The position numbers and the translations under genes were made by a program. Shown here piece after piece: positions 25,237 to 35,020 of a DNA stretch of 38,217 nucleotides; positions within the stretch are counted from its first letter, which is position 1; each line of letters begins with the position of its first letter. Source of the stretch: Actinomycetes bacterium (lineage in GTDB: Bacteria; Actinomycetota; CADDZG01; JAHWKV01); assembly GCA_029263075.1 (NCBI GenBank), contig JAJCYE010000040.1, positions 1 through 38,217 of the forward strand, read 5' to 3'. Below the pieces are notes generated by a model. That model saw only the letters and a list, made by a program, of their open reading frames with translations, was not told the DNA's origin and searched no databases.

Positions 25237-27633
25237 TTAGGCCCGGACTTTGCCCGAGTGACGTTGGGCGATTGCGCCGGCGATCGCATCACGCGCCTGC
25301 AGCGCTTCTTGTTCGCCCAGCGTGCGGTCCGGGCTGCGGAAGGTCATCGATATAGCAACGCTTTTGTTGCCTGCCTCCACCTGGTCGCCCCGGTAGACGT
25401 CGATCAGTCGAACGCTTTCAAGCAGTTCGCCTCCGGAGCCCTCGGCGGTGGCGAGCAACGACGCTGCCTGGACTTTTTCGGAGACGACCACCGCCAGATC
25501 CAGCAGGACCGCCGGGAAGCGACTGGTCACGGGCGCCGGAAGTGGTTCTTCCACCAGCGCCAGCAGAGCGTCGAGGTCAAACTCGCCCACTCCGAACCGG
25601 GCAGGTACCCCGGCACGGTCGGCCGCGCCCGCTTCGAGTTCGCCGAACATGCCCAGGCGGGTTCCGTCGGCCGCAAACAGGCCGGCGGCCCGGGTCGGGT
25701 GGAACGGGACCTCCTGACGTTCCTCGAGCACTGCGTCGCGGACACTGAACGTCCTCAGCGCCACCTCCAGCACGCCCTTGAGGTCGTAGAAATCCAGTTC
25801 GCGAGCGGCCGAGTGCCACTGTTGGGGCGTTACTCCCCCCATCGCAACTGCCAGCCGCAACTTCTCCACGGGCGCATCGGTACCGTTCGGGTGGAAGGTC
25901 CGGCCGATTTCGAACAGTCGGACGTCCCCCGGCCGGCGCGAGAAGTTCAAAGCGGCCGAGCGCAACAAGCCCGGCAGGATCGACGGACGTAGCAGCGTTT
26001 CTTCCTGGCTGATGGGGTTGGCCAGGCGGGTCGCGGAGTCGGGACCCAGGCCGATTTTCTCCAGGTCGGCGGAACTCACCAGGCTCGAGGTCCGGGCTTC
26101 GTACAGGCCGGCACCTATCAGGGCCCGCCGCAGGCGGCGCAACATCTTTTCGTCCTCCGACAGCCTGCCCACCCGGTTCGACCCCGCAGGAAGAGTGGTG
26201 GGGATCTGCTCGTACCCGATCACCCGGGCAACTTCTTCGATCAGGTCCTCTTCGACCTTCAGGTCCACCCGGTAGGTGGGCACCTTGGTGCGGATGACGC
26301 CGTTGTCGCTACTCGGCATGAGGCCCAGGCGGTCCAGGGCGTCGCCCATCCGGTCGTCGGCGAAGTCGCCGCCCAGCAGGGCACGAGCCCGGGCAGGGCG
26401 CATCTCGATCTCAGCCGGCTCAACCGGGTCCGGATAGACATCGACCGATCCCTCGGCCGCGGCCCCGCCGGCCCATCCGGTGATCAGGGCGGTTGCAAGC
26501 TGCGCTGCCATCTCCACCCCGTTGGGGTCGACGCCACGCTCAAAGCGGGCGGAGGCTTCGGAACGCAAAGCGTGACGGCGGGAGGTCCTGAAAATCGATC
26601 TGGGTTCGAAGTTGGCGGTTTCCAGGATGACCCGACTGGTCTCGTCGGTAACCTCGGTGGCCCGGCCGCCCATGACACCGGCCAGTGCGATGGGGACCGA
26701 CTCGTCGGCAATCACCAGGTCTTCGGGATCCAGCCTGCGCTCGACTCCGTCCAGGGAAACAAGTACCTCCCCGGCCGTTGCCCGCCGCACGATGATCTTG
26801 CCGCCCCTCACCTTGTCCATATCGAAGGCGTGCTGGGGCAGACCGGTAACCAACATTGCGTAATTGGTGGCATCGACGATCGCGGAGATCGGGCGGACGC
26901 CGCTGAGGATCAACCGCTGCTGCACCCAACTCGGGGAGGGACCGGATCCGGCTACTCCTTCGATGACCCGGGCCTGATAGCGGGGGCAACCCACCGGGTC
27001 CTGGATCTCAACCTCAATCTGCCCGGCTGCCCGGGTCCCGGACGTCTCGAACTTCAGCATTGCGGCGGTGTCGATGAGCCGGGCACCGGTGCACGCGGCA
27101 ACTTCGCGGGCGATGCCCAACAGACCCATGGCGTCCGGCCGGTTCGGGTTGATCTCAAGCTCGAGGACCGCTTCCCCCAGGCTGAGGGCCTGCTTCAGGT
27201 CGGTCCCGACCACCGCCTTGGGGTCCAGGATCATGATGCCGGAGTGGTCATCGCCCAGACCCAGTTCGGAAGCGCTGCACAACATGCCCTCAGAGGGAAC
27301 TCCGCGGAACTTCCGGCGGCCGATTTCGCCCATCTTCGGCACCTTTGATCCCGGCTGCGCTACCGGCACCCGGTCCCCCACCTTGAAGTTGCTGGCGCCG
27401 CACACCACGCTGATGTCCATGCACCCGGTTCGGACCTTGACCACCGACAGCTTGTCCGCGTTGGGATGCGCCTCCACCGCGCTCACCTCACCGACGATGA
27501 TGCCCTCTACTCCCTCGCCGGGCCGGTGGATCTTTTCCACCTTCATGCCGGCGGAAGTGAGTTTGGCGGCCACTTCTTCGGGGGTCCCGTTGATCTCAAC
27601 GAACTCCGCCAGCCACGCCAAAGGAACTTTCAT
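25237..27633 (-). CDS. pheT: Phenylalanyl-tRNA synthetase beta subunit
   Basis: A 798-residue beta chain of the heterotetrameric enzyme. The order is complete: an EMAP-like tRNA-binding domain (about 40-150, VEAHPNADKLSVVKV), the B3/B4 editing domain, B5 (about 400-470), the catalytic-like core (AALNFSRRPGDVRLFEIG) and the ferredoxin-like anticodon-binding domain at the C-terminus (FPAVLLDLAVVVSEKV). The ATG at 27633 overlaps the pheS stop as ATGA; longer upstream frames are pheS out of phase. It ends 13 bp from the convergent pdxH. Confidence 0.97.
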   Translation of the reverse strand: MKVPLAWLAEFVEINGTPEEVAAKLTSAGMKVEKIHRPGEGVEGIIVGEVSAVEAHPNADKLSVVKVRTGCMDISVVCGASNFKVGDRVPVAQPGSKVPKMGEIGRRKFRGVPSEGMLCSASELGLGDDHSGIMILDPKAVVGTDLKQALSLGEAVLELEINPNRPDAMGLLGIAREVAACTGARLIDTAAMLKFETSGTRAAGQIEVEIQDPVGCPRYQARVIEGVAGSGPSPSWVQQRLILSGVRPISAIVDATNYAMLVTGLPQHAFDMDKVRGGKIIVRRATAGEVLVSLDGVERRLDPEDLVIADESVPIALAGVMGGRATEVTDETSRVILETANFEPRSIFRTSRRHALRSEASARFERGVDPNGVEMAAQLATALITGWAGGAAAEGSVDVYPDPVEPAEIEMRPARARALLGGDFADDRMGDALDRLGLMPSSDNGVIRTKVPTYRVDLKVEEDLIEEVARVIGYEQIPTTLPAGSNRVGRLSEDEKMLRRLRRALIGAGLYEARTSSLVSSADLEKIGLGPDSATRLANPISQEETLLRPSILPGLLRSAALNFSRRPGDVRLFEIGRTFHPNGTDAPVEKLRLAVAMGGVTPQQWHSAARELDFYDLKGVLEVALRTFSVRDAVLEERQEVPFHPTRAAGLFAADGTRLGMFGELEAGAADRAGVPARFGVGEFDLDALLALVEEPLPAPVTSRFPAVLLDLAVVVSEKVQAASLLATAEGSGGELLESVRLIDVYRGDQVEAGNKSVAISMTFRSPDRTLGEQEALQARDAIAGAIAQRHSGKVRA

Positions 27634-28685
27634 CGAGACTCCAGGAAACGAAGGTCGTTTTCGTAGAACGAGCGCAGGTCGGTGACCGAGTATTTGAACT
27701 TGGCGATCCGCTCGATACCCATACCGAAAGCGAATCCGGTAGTGGACGGGTCGTACCCGACCGAACGGAATACGTTCGGGTGGATCATGCCGGCCCCCAG
27801 GATCTCGATCCAACCTTCGCCCCGGCAGGTCGCACATCCACTGCCATCGCAGGCGAAACAGGAGACGTACACCTCGGCGGATGGTTCGGTGAACGGAAAG
27901 TAACTTGGGTGCATTCGCACCTTTAGGTGGTCGCCGAACATCTGGCGGGCGAAAGCCTCCAGGACCCCCTTCAGATCGGAGAAGCTGATCCCGGTGTCAA
28001 CGGCGAACCCCTCGAGTTGCATGAACTGCGCCAGGTGGTTGGCATCGACCTCGTCCCGGCGCGCCACCACGCCCGGCACCACCATGTAGTGGGGCGGGGG
28101 ACCCGACTCCATTACCCGCGCCTGCATCGGCGAGGTGTGAGGCCGGAGCACGAACGGCTCCGGGGCACCGGTGTCCACGTAGAAGGTGTCCTGCATGCTG
28201 CGCGCCGCGTGGTCCTGGGGGATGTTGAGGGCCTGAAAACTGTAGTAGTCGGTCTCCACCAGCGGCCCCTCGGCCACCTGGAATCCCAGCCCGACAAAGA
28301 TGTCCACAATCTCCTCTAGCACCTCGGTGAGGGGATGCAGCCTGCCTGCCGGAGGCATACGGCCCGGCAAGGTGATGTCTAGGCGCTCCGCTTCCAACCG
28401 GCCTTCCCGCTCCGAGCTTTCCAGAGCGGCCAGCTTGTCCGCAATGGCGGCTTCAATCAGTCCCCGGACCCGGTTGGCCACCTGACCGACCGTTCGCCTC
28501 TCCTCGACCGGCAGGCCGCCCAGGCTCTTGCCGACGCGGGCGAGCGGACCCTTGCGTCCCAGGTAGGAAATCTGCACTTCCTGCACCTGCCCGGTTGAAT
28601 CCGCAGTCCCGAGTGCCTCCAGGACTTGCTTTTCTATAGCCTCAAGCTCGCCGATAGGGCCCACAGCGGTTGTTTCCGGGCTCAT
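27630..28685 (-). CDS. pheS: Phenylalanyl-tRNA synthetase alpha subunit
   Basis: A 351-residue catalytic subunit. An N-terminal coiled coil (about 10-95) for tRNA contact is followed by the class II core: HPLTEVLEEIVDIFVGLGF, motif 2 with LRPHTSPMQAR, and motif 3 GFAFGMGIERIAKFKY. It charges tRNA-Phe together with pheT. The ATG overlaps the histidine kinase stop by 4 bp, and the pheT start overlaps its own stop. I see no pheM-like attenuator because there is no intergenic space. Confidence 0.97.
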   Translation of the reverse strand: MSPETTAVGPIGELEAIEKQVLEALGTADSTGQVQEVQISYLGRKGPLARVGKSLGGLPVEERRTVGQVANRVRGLIEAAIADKLAALESSEREGRLEAERLDITLPGRMPPAGRLHPLTEVLEEIVDIFVGLGFQVAEGPLVETDYYSFQALNIPQDHAARSMQDTFYVDTGAPEPFVLRPHTSPMQARVMESGPPPHYMVVPGVVARRDEVDANHLAQFMQLEGFAVDTGISFSDLKGVLEAFARQMFGDHLKVRMHPSYFPFTEPSAEVYVSCFACDGSGCATCRGEGWIEILGAGMIHPNVFRSVGYDPSTTGFAFGMGIERIAKFKYSVTDLRSFYENDLRFLESR

Positions 28686-29749
28686 GGCTGCCCATCCACG
28701 GACAGTGGGAGGGTGAAGCAGAAAATTGCCCCCTTCTCAGAGCCGTTCTCAACCCAGATGCGCCCACCGTGCGCTTCGACAAGGCCCTTGGAGATGTACA
28801 ACCCCAGCCCGGTGCCTGGATTCTGGGCCTGGGCGCGCTCCCGGAAGAATTTGTTGAAAACCTGGTACTTGTGCTCCTGCACGATCCCCTTACCCTCGTC
28901 GGTGACCGTGACCAGGACCGCTTCTTCTTGAACCTGACCGGTCACCTCGACCAGCCCCCCGGGGGTGTATTTGACTGCGTTCTCCACCAGGTTGGTGAGC
29001 ACCTGCTCGATCTTGTCGGAGTCGGCCCAGACCTGGGGGAACGCCGCGGGAAACTCGAAAGAGATTTCATGTTTTTCCGCCCTGGGCCTGATCCGGTCGA
29101 CCACCCGTGAAGTAATCCCCTCCAGGCTGATCATGTGCCGGGACAGCGGCAACCGACCCGCCTCCAGCCGGCTCACATCAAGCAGTTCGCCGATCAGGCG
29201 GGTGACCCGGTCGGCATCGGCGTTGATGGTGGCTAGGAGGTGTTTTTTCTGTTTGTCGTCGAACCGCTCCCACCGGTGCAGCAGGGTCGAGGTAAATCCT
29301 TTGACTGAGGTGAGCGGGGAACGCAACTCGTGGGCCACGGCGGATATGACCTCGGACTTGGCCAGATCGATCCGCCTACGCCGGCCGATGTCCCGCATGA
29401 CCGCGGTGATGCTCGAAACCGATCCGCCCGGGCCGCGCTGAAAGCTCGAGGTCACACCGATCCACAGGGGTGCACCGGACCTGGTCAACGTAAGCACCTC
29501 CCGTTCCGGCGTTCCTTTGGTAATGGTCAACTCTTTGTCCTTCGCCAGCCGCCCGATGCAGGTGCGGTTCCCGTTTACGTCCTTGGGCTGCAACAACTCG
29601 TCCAGGTCACGCCCGACTACCTGCTCCGCCGTCCACCCGAACATCCGGCGAGCCCCGGCCAACCACTCGACTACCTGACCCTGGGCGCTGATCACCACGA
29701 TGCCTTCGCGGATGTCGGCAACAATCTCCGCCAGATCGCGACCGGTCAT
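28682..29749 (-). CDS. Soluble PAS-domain sensor histidine kinase
   Basis: A 355-residue kinase with no transmembrane segment. A PAS domain (about 5-125) is followed by HisKA with phospho-acceptor His140 in SAVAHELRSPLTSVKGF. The ATPase domain has an N-box NLVENAVKYTPGG near 253, G1 VTDEGKGI and G2 GTGLGLYISKGLVEAHGG. It therefore probably senses a cytoplasmic or redox/ligand signal. No response regulator lies in the window. It is inserted between the rRNA methyltransferase and pheS with stop-start overlaps on both sides, so it is co-expressed with translation genes, an unusual address. The partner and signal are unknown. Confidence 0.9.
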   Translation of the reverse strand: MTGRDLAEIVADIREGIVVISAQGQVVEWLAGARRMFGWTAEQVVGRDLDELLQPKDVNGNRTCIGRLAKDKELTITKGTPEREVLTLTRSGAPLWIGVTSSFQRGPGGSVSSITAVMRDIGRRRRIDLAKSEVISAVAHELRSPLTSVKGFTSTLLHRWERFDDKQKKHLLATINADADRVTRLIGELLDVSRLEAGRLPLSRHMISLEGITSRVVDRIRPRAEKHEISFEFPAAFPQVWADSDKIEQVLTNLVENAVKYTPGGLVEVTGQVQEEAVLVTVTDEGKGIVQEHKYQVFNKFFRERAQAQNPGTGLGLYISKGLVEAHGGRIWVENGSEKGAIFCFTLPLSVDGQP

Positions 29750-30537
29750 CAGCCGGCCCTTCGCTGCCTGGCGGCCTCGAAGAGAAGCACCGTGGCCGCC
29801 ATACCCACGTTCAACGACTCAACGCTCCTGCTCATCGGGATACACACCCTTGCGTCCACCGCGGAGGAAAGCTCCTCAGTTACGCCCCAAGCTTCATTCC
29901 CCAAAACAAAGGCGATGCGCCGCCTGAAGTCCACCTGATCGTAAACCGCTTCGCCCTGCGGATCCGCGGCCACCCGGTACAGGTCAAGGCTGCCCAACTC
30001 CTGCAGGAGCCAGGGTATCTCAACATTCCGGGCAAACGGGAGACCGAACAGGGCTCCGGCGGTAGCCCGCACGAACTTGGAGTTGTAGATGTCGACGGTG
30101 CCCTGTCCCAAAAAGACGGCATCGGCGCCCGCGGCGGCGCAACTGCGGATTATCGTCCCCGCATTGCCGGGATCGCGGACGCCCGCCAGGACCACGGCCA
30201 ATCCAGGTGGGTGTTTCAACATCCCCACCGGATCCCGGTCCACGTACCGGCTGACCGCCACAATTCCTGCGGGCGTAGTCGTAGAAGAAATGGCCCGCAT
30301 CACGTCGCCCGAGACCACCAGGACGGTGACCCCGCGGGCCCTCGCTTGACGGGTTTGCTCCGGAAACGGGTCGCCGGGGCCTTCAACAAACAACACGCTG
30401 ACCGGAGCCCCAACCTGGAGGGCTTGGCCGACTCCGTTGGCGCCCTCGACCAAAAACTCGCGCCTTTGGTCCCTGACCGCGCGCTTAACCAACTTACGTG
30501 CTGCCTGGATATGAGGGTTGCGCAGGCTGGTAATCAC
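29749..30537 (-). CDS. TrmH/SpoU-family RNA 2'-O-methyltransferase
   Basis: A 262-residue SPOUT methyltransferase. An N-terminal substrate-binding region (NPHIQAARKLVKRAVRDQRREFLVEG) precedes the knotted domain with its three motifs: DPGNAGTIIRSCAAAGADAV, FVLGNEAWGV and IPMSRSVESLNVGMAATVLLFE. It transfers methyl from SAM to a ribose 2'-OH, most likely in 23S rRNA (RlmB/TsnR-like); the exact nucleotide is unknown. GTG start at 30537. Its place between rplT and pheS is the common one in actinobacteria. Confidence 0.92.
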   Translation of the reverse strand: MITSLRNPHIQAARKLVKRAVRDQRREFLVEGANGVGQALQVGAPVSVLFVEGPGDPFPEQTRQARARGVTVLVVSGDVMRAISSTTTPAGIVAVSRYVDRDPVGMLKHPPGLAVVLAGVRDPGNAGTIIRSCAAAGADAVFLGQGTVDIYNSKFVRATAGALFGLPFARNVEIPWLLQELGSLDLYRVAADPQGEAVYDQVDFRRRIAFVLGNEAWGVTEELSSAVDARVCIPMSRSVESLNVGMAATVLLFEAARQRRAG

Positions 30538-30605
30538 GGTGACCTGGCACCTTTCGCCGGTGACTAAACTCCGCTTTTGCCCGCCTTATGAATTTCGGCC
30601 GGCGA

Positions 30606-30965
30606 CTAGTCCCCGAGCGCTGCTTTGGCGGTGCCTGCGAGGGCGGCGAATGCCGCCGCATCGCTCACTGCGATCTCGGCGAGCACCTTACGGTCAACCT
30701 CGACCCCAGCTTTGGAAAGTCCTTCGATGAACCTGCTGTACGAGATGCCGTTGGTCCGGGCCGCCGCGTTGATGCGGGTGATCCACAGACGACGGAACTG
30801 CCCTTTGCGATCCTTGCGGTCGCGGTAGGCGTAGGTCATCGAGTGCAGGAGCTGCTCGTTGGCAGTCTTGTAATGACGACTACGCGCTCCGCGGTAGCCC
30901 TTGGCTGCCTTTAGGGTCGCCCTGCGGTGCTTACGGCTGTGAACTGATCTCTTTACTCTGGCCAC
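30606..30965 (-). CDS. rplT: 50S ribosomal protein L20
   Basis: A 119-residue L20, complete ([14 protein letters not shown] at the N-terminus, [19 protein letters not shown] in the centre). It binds 23S rRNA early in 50S assembly, and in several bacteria it represses the infC-rpmI-rplT message. It starts 4 bp after rpmI and is separated from the methyltransferase by about 70 bp. Confidence 0.98.
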   Translation of the reverse strand: MARVKRSVHSRKHRRATLKAAKGYRGARSRHYKTANEQLLHSMTYAYRDRKDRKGQFRRLWITRINAAARTNGISYSRFIEGLSKAGVEVDRKVLAEIAVSDAAAFAALAGTAKAALGD

Positions 30966-30969
30966 GGTC

Positions 30970-31164
30970 CTATATCCCCAACATCCGCTTCACCCTTTTG
31001 GTGTCCGCTTTGGAAACCAACGAGGGCGCCTGAAGCCGCCTTCTCAAGGAGCCGGGCTTGTGCTCAAGGTAGTGCTTGATATGAGCCTGCTCCCGGACGA
31101 TCTTGCCCGAGCCGGTGACGCGGAATCGCTTCGCGGCGCCCCGGTGAGTCTTTTGTTTTGGCAT
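30970..31164 (-). CDS. rpmI: 50S ribosomal protein L35
   Basis: A 64-residue L35 with the usual start [21 protein letters not shown] and end RVKRMLGI. It lies between infC and rplT in the universal infC-rpmI-rplT order. Full length. Confidence 0.98.
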   Translation of the reverse strand: MPKQKTHRGAAKRFRVTGSGKIVREQAHIKHYLEHKPGSLRRRLQAPSLVSKADTKRVKRMLGI

Positions 31165-31191
31165 TTCAAAAACCTCTTAACGTCTCTAGGG

Positions 31192-31746
<555 letters not shown>

Positions 31747-31851
31747 CGGACACTCCTTGTTTTACCCTGCAGATCAACCTCCAGTTCGAGCTCACATTCG
31801 CCGAAGGCAGATTGCCAAGCGCGCGGAAGACCTCGGTTAAAGCCTTTTTCT

Positions 31852-31860
31852 ACCCTACCA
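31852..31860 (-). promoter_or_regulatory. Possible extended -10 promoter for infC operon
   Basis: On the minus strand this reads TGGTAGGGT, an extended -10 of the TGn-TANNNT type, about 105 bp before the infC start, with no convincing -35. It would give a leader of about 100 nt. In the rest of this 265-bp gap (31747-32011) I see only the CTGCCGATAG element near 31942. Confidence 0.25.
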
Positions 31861-31941
31861 CGTACAACCGGCCCCACCAGGGCTGAAGTAGCCAGATCTC
31901 ACCGATACCGCCCTCCCGCCTCCTTAAGCCGCACCTACTTC

Positions 31942-31951
31942 CTGCCGATAG
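31942..31951 (+). repeat. CTGCCGATAG element, copy 3
   Basis: The 10-mer shared with the two CAP upstream regions, here extended leftward to TTCCTGCCGATAG, which also occurs before CAP copy 1. It lies 61 bp before the RDD membrane protein start. TTAAG sits 15 bp before GCCGATAG, roughly the TAAA-N15-GCCGATAA layout of FliA/WhiG sigma promoters. Confidence 0.4.
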
Positions 31952-32011
31952 CCCTAAAACCGCTGCCAACCAACGTTCCCAGGCGTCGTTCCGCGACGGA
32001 CAGGAGGGGGC

Positions 32012-32599
32012 ATGTCAATTGAAGATTTCCAGATGTACGAACAGTGGAACCGCGAACGAGAAGCAGAGTCCCACCGGGAACCGGTGGTCCGGCCCCGGCC
32101 CATGGTCCTTGCGAGTTGGGGATCGCGGGTAGGCGCCTATCTGATCGACTCGATTCTGCTCGGGATCCCGATGCTGTTCTTTGCCTGGGACCAGATGCGC
32201 CCGGTGATAGCCTCCCTCTCCCAGCCGGGCGCCATCGATCCGATCACCGGGCAGACCGACCCCGAACTGCTCCGCCAAACGATTGCCGATACGGCGGGTA
32301 TGCAGTTGAAATTCAGCCTTATATCCGTGCTCCTCGCCACCGTCTATTACGTTGTTTGCCACGGCTCGATGGGCCAGAGCCTCGGAAAGATGCTGTTGGG
32401 AATCAAGCTGGTCCGGGCAGACGGCGCGAATCCGACGTTCGCCGACGCATTCAAGCGGTCTCTCGTCCACCCCACGGCCGGATTCATCCCGGTAGCCGGC
32501 GGTCTGATCATCCTCGTCAACGGGCTGTGGCCGCTTTGGGACGACAACAAGCAGTCTTTGGGTGACAAGATGGCGCGGACCCAGGTGGTGCGGGTCTGA
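32012..32599 (+). CDS. RDD-family membrane protein
   Basis: A 195-residue protein with a charged cytosolic N-terminus (about 1-33), then the RDD signature segment ASWGSRVGAYLIDSILLGIPMLFF, a second hydrophobic segment (FSLISVLLATVYYVVC) followed by SMGQSLGKMLLGIKLV, and a third (GGLIILVNGLWPLW) before KQSLGDKMARTQVV. RDD proteins are small membrane proteins of mostly unknown role; some affect Na+ or compatible-solute tolerance. A strong GGAGG lies before the ATG. Convergent with hisG. Confidence 0.9.
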   Translation: MSIEDFQMYEQWNREREAESHREPVVRPRPMVLASWGSRVGAYLIDSILLGIPMLFFAWDQMRPVIASLSQPGAIDPITGQTDPELLRQTIADTAGMQLKFSLISVLLATVYYVVCHGSMGQSLGKMLLGIKLVRADGANPTFADAFKRSLVHPTAGFIPVAGGLIILVNGLWPLWDDNKQSLGDKMARTQVVRV

Positions 32600-32601
32600 A
32601 C

Positions 32602-32617
32602 AACCGCTTTTGCGGTT
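32602..32617. terminator. Short hairpin between RDD gene and hisG
   Basis: AACCGC/GCGGTT with a TTTT loop lies in the 16-bp gap between converging stops and overlaps the hisG TAA. A weak, shared terminator at best. Confidence 0.35.
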
Positions 32618-33500
32618 AGTCGACGATCTTGGTGATCGGCAGTTCGAGGATTCCGGTGGCGCCCCGGGCCTTGAGCGTGGGGATCAGCACGTTGATGTCG
32701 GTTTTTTTGACAACACTTTCGATGGCGAAGCCGTCCCCGTGGGCTAGTTGCGACACGGTGGGCGAGCCCAGCGCCGGGATGACCTCCAACACCGGTTCCA
32801 GGTCGTCTTTCCCGACATTGAGCTTTACCAAGACCTTTCCCCGGGCGTCGACCGCGCCGAAGATCAGGATCTTCAACTCCTCCAACGCCTGCCGCTTTTC
32901 CGGATCGTCCCAGGACTGCTTGTTGGCGATGAGCAGAGTCGGCGAGTGCAGCAACGTGTGAATGATCCTCAAATGGTTCTTGCGCAGGGTGCTTCCGGTC
33001 TCGGTCACATCGACTATCGCATCGACGATCTCCGGCACCTTGGCTTCGGTGGCTCCGTAAGACATAAAGATCTTCACCGGGATACCCAGATCTTCGAAAA
33101 GTTTGCGGGTCAGGTTCGGGTACTCGGTTGAGATGCGGCTACCCGGGGGCATCTGTTCAACGCTTGTGATGTCGGTACTGTCGGAGACCGCCAGCACGAT
33201 CTTCACAATCCCACGCGCACCCACGTTCCCCTTGCTGTAGGCAAGTTCGGCGATGGTCTGCACGTCGGATCCGGTCTCCCGTACCCAGTCCAGGCCGGTC
33301 AGGCCTACATCGAAGAACCCCTCCTCCACGTATCTCGGGATTTCCTGGGGCCGCAGTAGTGAGAAGCGATCCAGGCGCGGGTCGTCGACCGTGCCGTGGT
33401 AGTCACGGTCGGAACCGCGCAGGAGGCGGATGTCGGCAGCCTCGAACAAAGCCAGGGTCTGGTTTTCGAGGCTCCCTTTGGGAATAACCAATCGGAGCAT
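32616..33500 (-). CDS. hisG: ATP phosphoribosyltransferase, long form
   Basis: A 294-residue HisG that condenses ATP and PRPP in the first step of histidine synthesis. The N-terminal catalytic part starts LRLVIPKGSLENQT and carries EGFFDVGLTGLDWV and the PRPP loop region DVTETGSTLRKNHL. The C-terminal ~75 residues (VSQLAHGDGFAIESVV to the end) are the ACT-like regulatory domain of the long form, so it should work without HisZ and be inhibited by histidine. I use the ATG at 33500, because upstream residues do not match the family. It is the only histidine gene here, so the rest of the pathway is elsewhere. Confidence 0.95.
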   Translation of the reverse strand: MLRLVIPKGSLENQTLALFEAADIRLLRGSDRDYHGTVDDPRLDRFSLLRPQEIPRYVEEGFFDVGLTGLDWVRETGSDVQTIAELAYSKGNVGARGIVKIVLAVSDSTDITSVEQMPPGSRISTEYPNLTRKLFEDLGIPVKIFMSYGATEAKVPEIVDAIVDVTETGSTLRKNHLRIIHTLLHSPTLLIANKQSWDDPEKRQALEELKILIFGAVDARGKVLVKLNVGKDDLEPVLEVIPALGSPTVSQLAHGDGFAIESVVKKTDINVLIPTLKARGATGILELPITKIVD

Positions 33501-33531
33501 GAGGCAAGATCCTACCGTGTAAGGTGGATTC

Positions 33532-34500
33532 ATGGCGTCAAAGGGGGCAAAACGGGCCTGGTTGATCATCGGAACCCTGGTGATCGTGATGAGTCTTTGG
33601 ATAGTGGCGCTCTTCGTCAGCAGCATTTCCGGCGGCATTTCAGGCGGTTCGGCCGGTGCGAATTACGACGAAGTCCTGGTGGAAGAGGGCGCATCCGCCG
33701 ACAAGATCGTGATGATCAACGTCATCGGCGAAATCTTCTCCGACCCCGAAGGTAGCGCCTCCGGCGCCACCGACCACAACATCATCGAGCAGTTGGAGAG
33801 GGCGACCGAAGACCCCAACGTTGTAGGGCTCATCCTCAACGTCGACTCTCCCGGAGGCGGGGTCCTGGCCAGCGACGCCATCTATAACAAGGTCAGCGAG
33901 GTTGCCGAGGACATGCCCGTCGTCTCACTTATGGGCGACACCGCCGCTTCCGGTGGCTACTACATATCAGCCGGGGCAACTGAAATCGTGGCCCACCGGT
34001 TCACCTGGACCGGGAGCATCGGCGTTATCGCCATGATCCCGAACTTCACCGAGGCCGCCGGCAAACTGGGCATCGGCATGTCGGTGATCAAAAGTGGCGC
34101 CCTGAAGGACATCGGCTCGCCCTTCCGCGAGATGACCGACCAGGAACGGCAGCTATTTCAGACGCTGATCGATGAAGCCTACGGCGGCTTCGTGAAGGTG
34201 GTCGCCGATGGCCGGGGCATTCCCGAGGATCGGGTCCGCGAAATAGCCGACGGCCGCATCTACTCGGGAAATCAGGCCAAAGAAATCGGCTTGGTGGATC
34301 GCCTGGGTGACCGGGACACCGCATTCGACAGGGCGAAGAGGTTGGCGGACTCCGCAGACGCTTCCCTCGTCGCCTACCAGCCCGTTCGCGGATTGTTCGA
34401 GGGGCTGGGGTTCCTGGGCGTAAGCGGGGCGGCGGACGAGATCAAGTCGGAACTCGGCATCTCTCGCAAGCCCGGCGCTTCCTACCTTTGGATTCCCTAG
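33532..34500 (+). CDS. sppA: Signal peptide peptidase SppA, short form
   Basis: A 322-residue membrane-anchored serine protease of family S49 that degrades leftover signal peptides. One N-terminal transmembrane helix (about 10-32) leads to a domain with LNVDSPGGGVLASDAIY, the catalytic Ser in DTAASGGYYIS, WTGSIGVIA, and the general-base Lys in GRIYSGNQAKEIGLVD. This is the Ser-Lys dyad of the single-domain (half-length, Bacillus-like) enzyme. The ATG lies 31 bp from the divergent hisG start. Confidence 0.94.
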   Translation: MASKGAKRAWLIIGTLVIVMSLWIVALFVSSISGGISGGSAGANYDEVLVEEGASADKIVMINVIGEIFSDPEGSASGATDHNIIEQLERATEDPNVVGLILNVDSPGGGVLASDAIYNKVSEVAEDMPVVSLMGDTAASGGYYISAGATEIVAHRFTWTGSIGVIAMIPNFTEAAGKLGIGMSVIKSGALKDIGSPFREMTDQERQLFQTLIDEAYGGFVKVVADGRGIPEDRVREIADGRIYSGNQAKEIGLVDRLGDRDTAFDRAKRLADSADASLVAYQPVRGLFEGLGFLGVSGAADEIKSELGISRKPGASYLWIP

Positions 34501-34561
34501 AGCGACTTAAAGCAGCGGCACTGAATCGCAGACTCGTTCTTGGCCTCCGGGCTGAATCCGC

Positions 34562-35020
34562 TCAACCGATCATCTTGTATGTGTTCGCCAGTTCCACAGC
34601 ATCTTGGGCAACCTCGTACCCCTTGTGACCCTTGGCGCCGCCGCAGCGGGCAAGCGCCTGCTCGGAGTTCTCCGTGGTCAACACACCAAAGGTCATAGGC
34701 ACGCCCGAGTCCAGCGCCACTTGGATCATCCCCTCCTGCGCGGCTTTACAGACGTAGGTGAAGTGTTCGGTCTCCCCGCGGACCACCGCGCCCAGGGTGA
34801 CAATCGCATCCACCTGGCTGACCAGTTTCTTGGCCGCACCGGGGATCTCAATGGCCCCGGGCACCGAGACCACGGTTACGTTATCGGGGTGGACCCCGCA
34901 ATCCAAAAGCCCCTGCAGGGCCCCTTCGAGCAGTTTGTCGGTGATCGCGGTGTTGAACCTGCTGATGACCACCCCGATCTTCAGGTCCTTGCCGTCGGGG
35001 TCACCTTTGATCAGCCTCAA
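34562..35020 (-). CDS. ribH: 6,7-dimethyl-8-ribityllumazine synthase
   Basis: A 152-residue lumazine synthase, which condenses 3,4-dihydroxybutanone phosphate with the ribityl-pyrimidine to give the riboflavin precursor. VISRFN, SVPGAIEIP and GAVVRGETEHFTYVC (with the catalytic His) are intact. TTG start at 35020, overlapping the ribBA TGA as TTGA. Last gene of the riboflavin operon and convergent with sppA; no clear terminator in the 61-bp gap. Confidence 0.97.
   Translation of the reverse strand: MRLIKGDPDGKDLKIGVVISRFNTAITDKLLEGALQGLLDCGVHPDNVTVVSVPGAIEIPGAAKKLVSQVDAIVTLGAVVRGETEHFTYVCKAAQEGMIQVALDSGVPMTFGVLTTENSEQALARCGGAKGHKGYEVAQDAVELANTYKMIG

Noticed and set aside
31942-31951. Reading the GCCGATAG element at 31942 as part of an infC-operon promoter on the opposite strand
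   Set aside because: The other two copies are both oriented toward plus-strand genes, and the minus-strand sequence shows no matching -35/-10 pair here.
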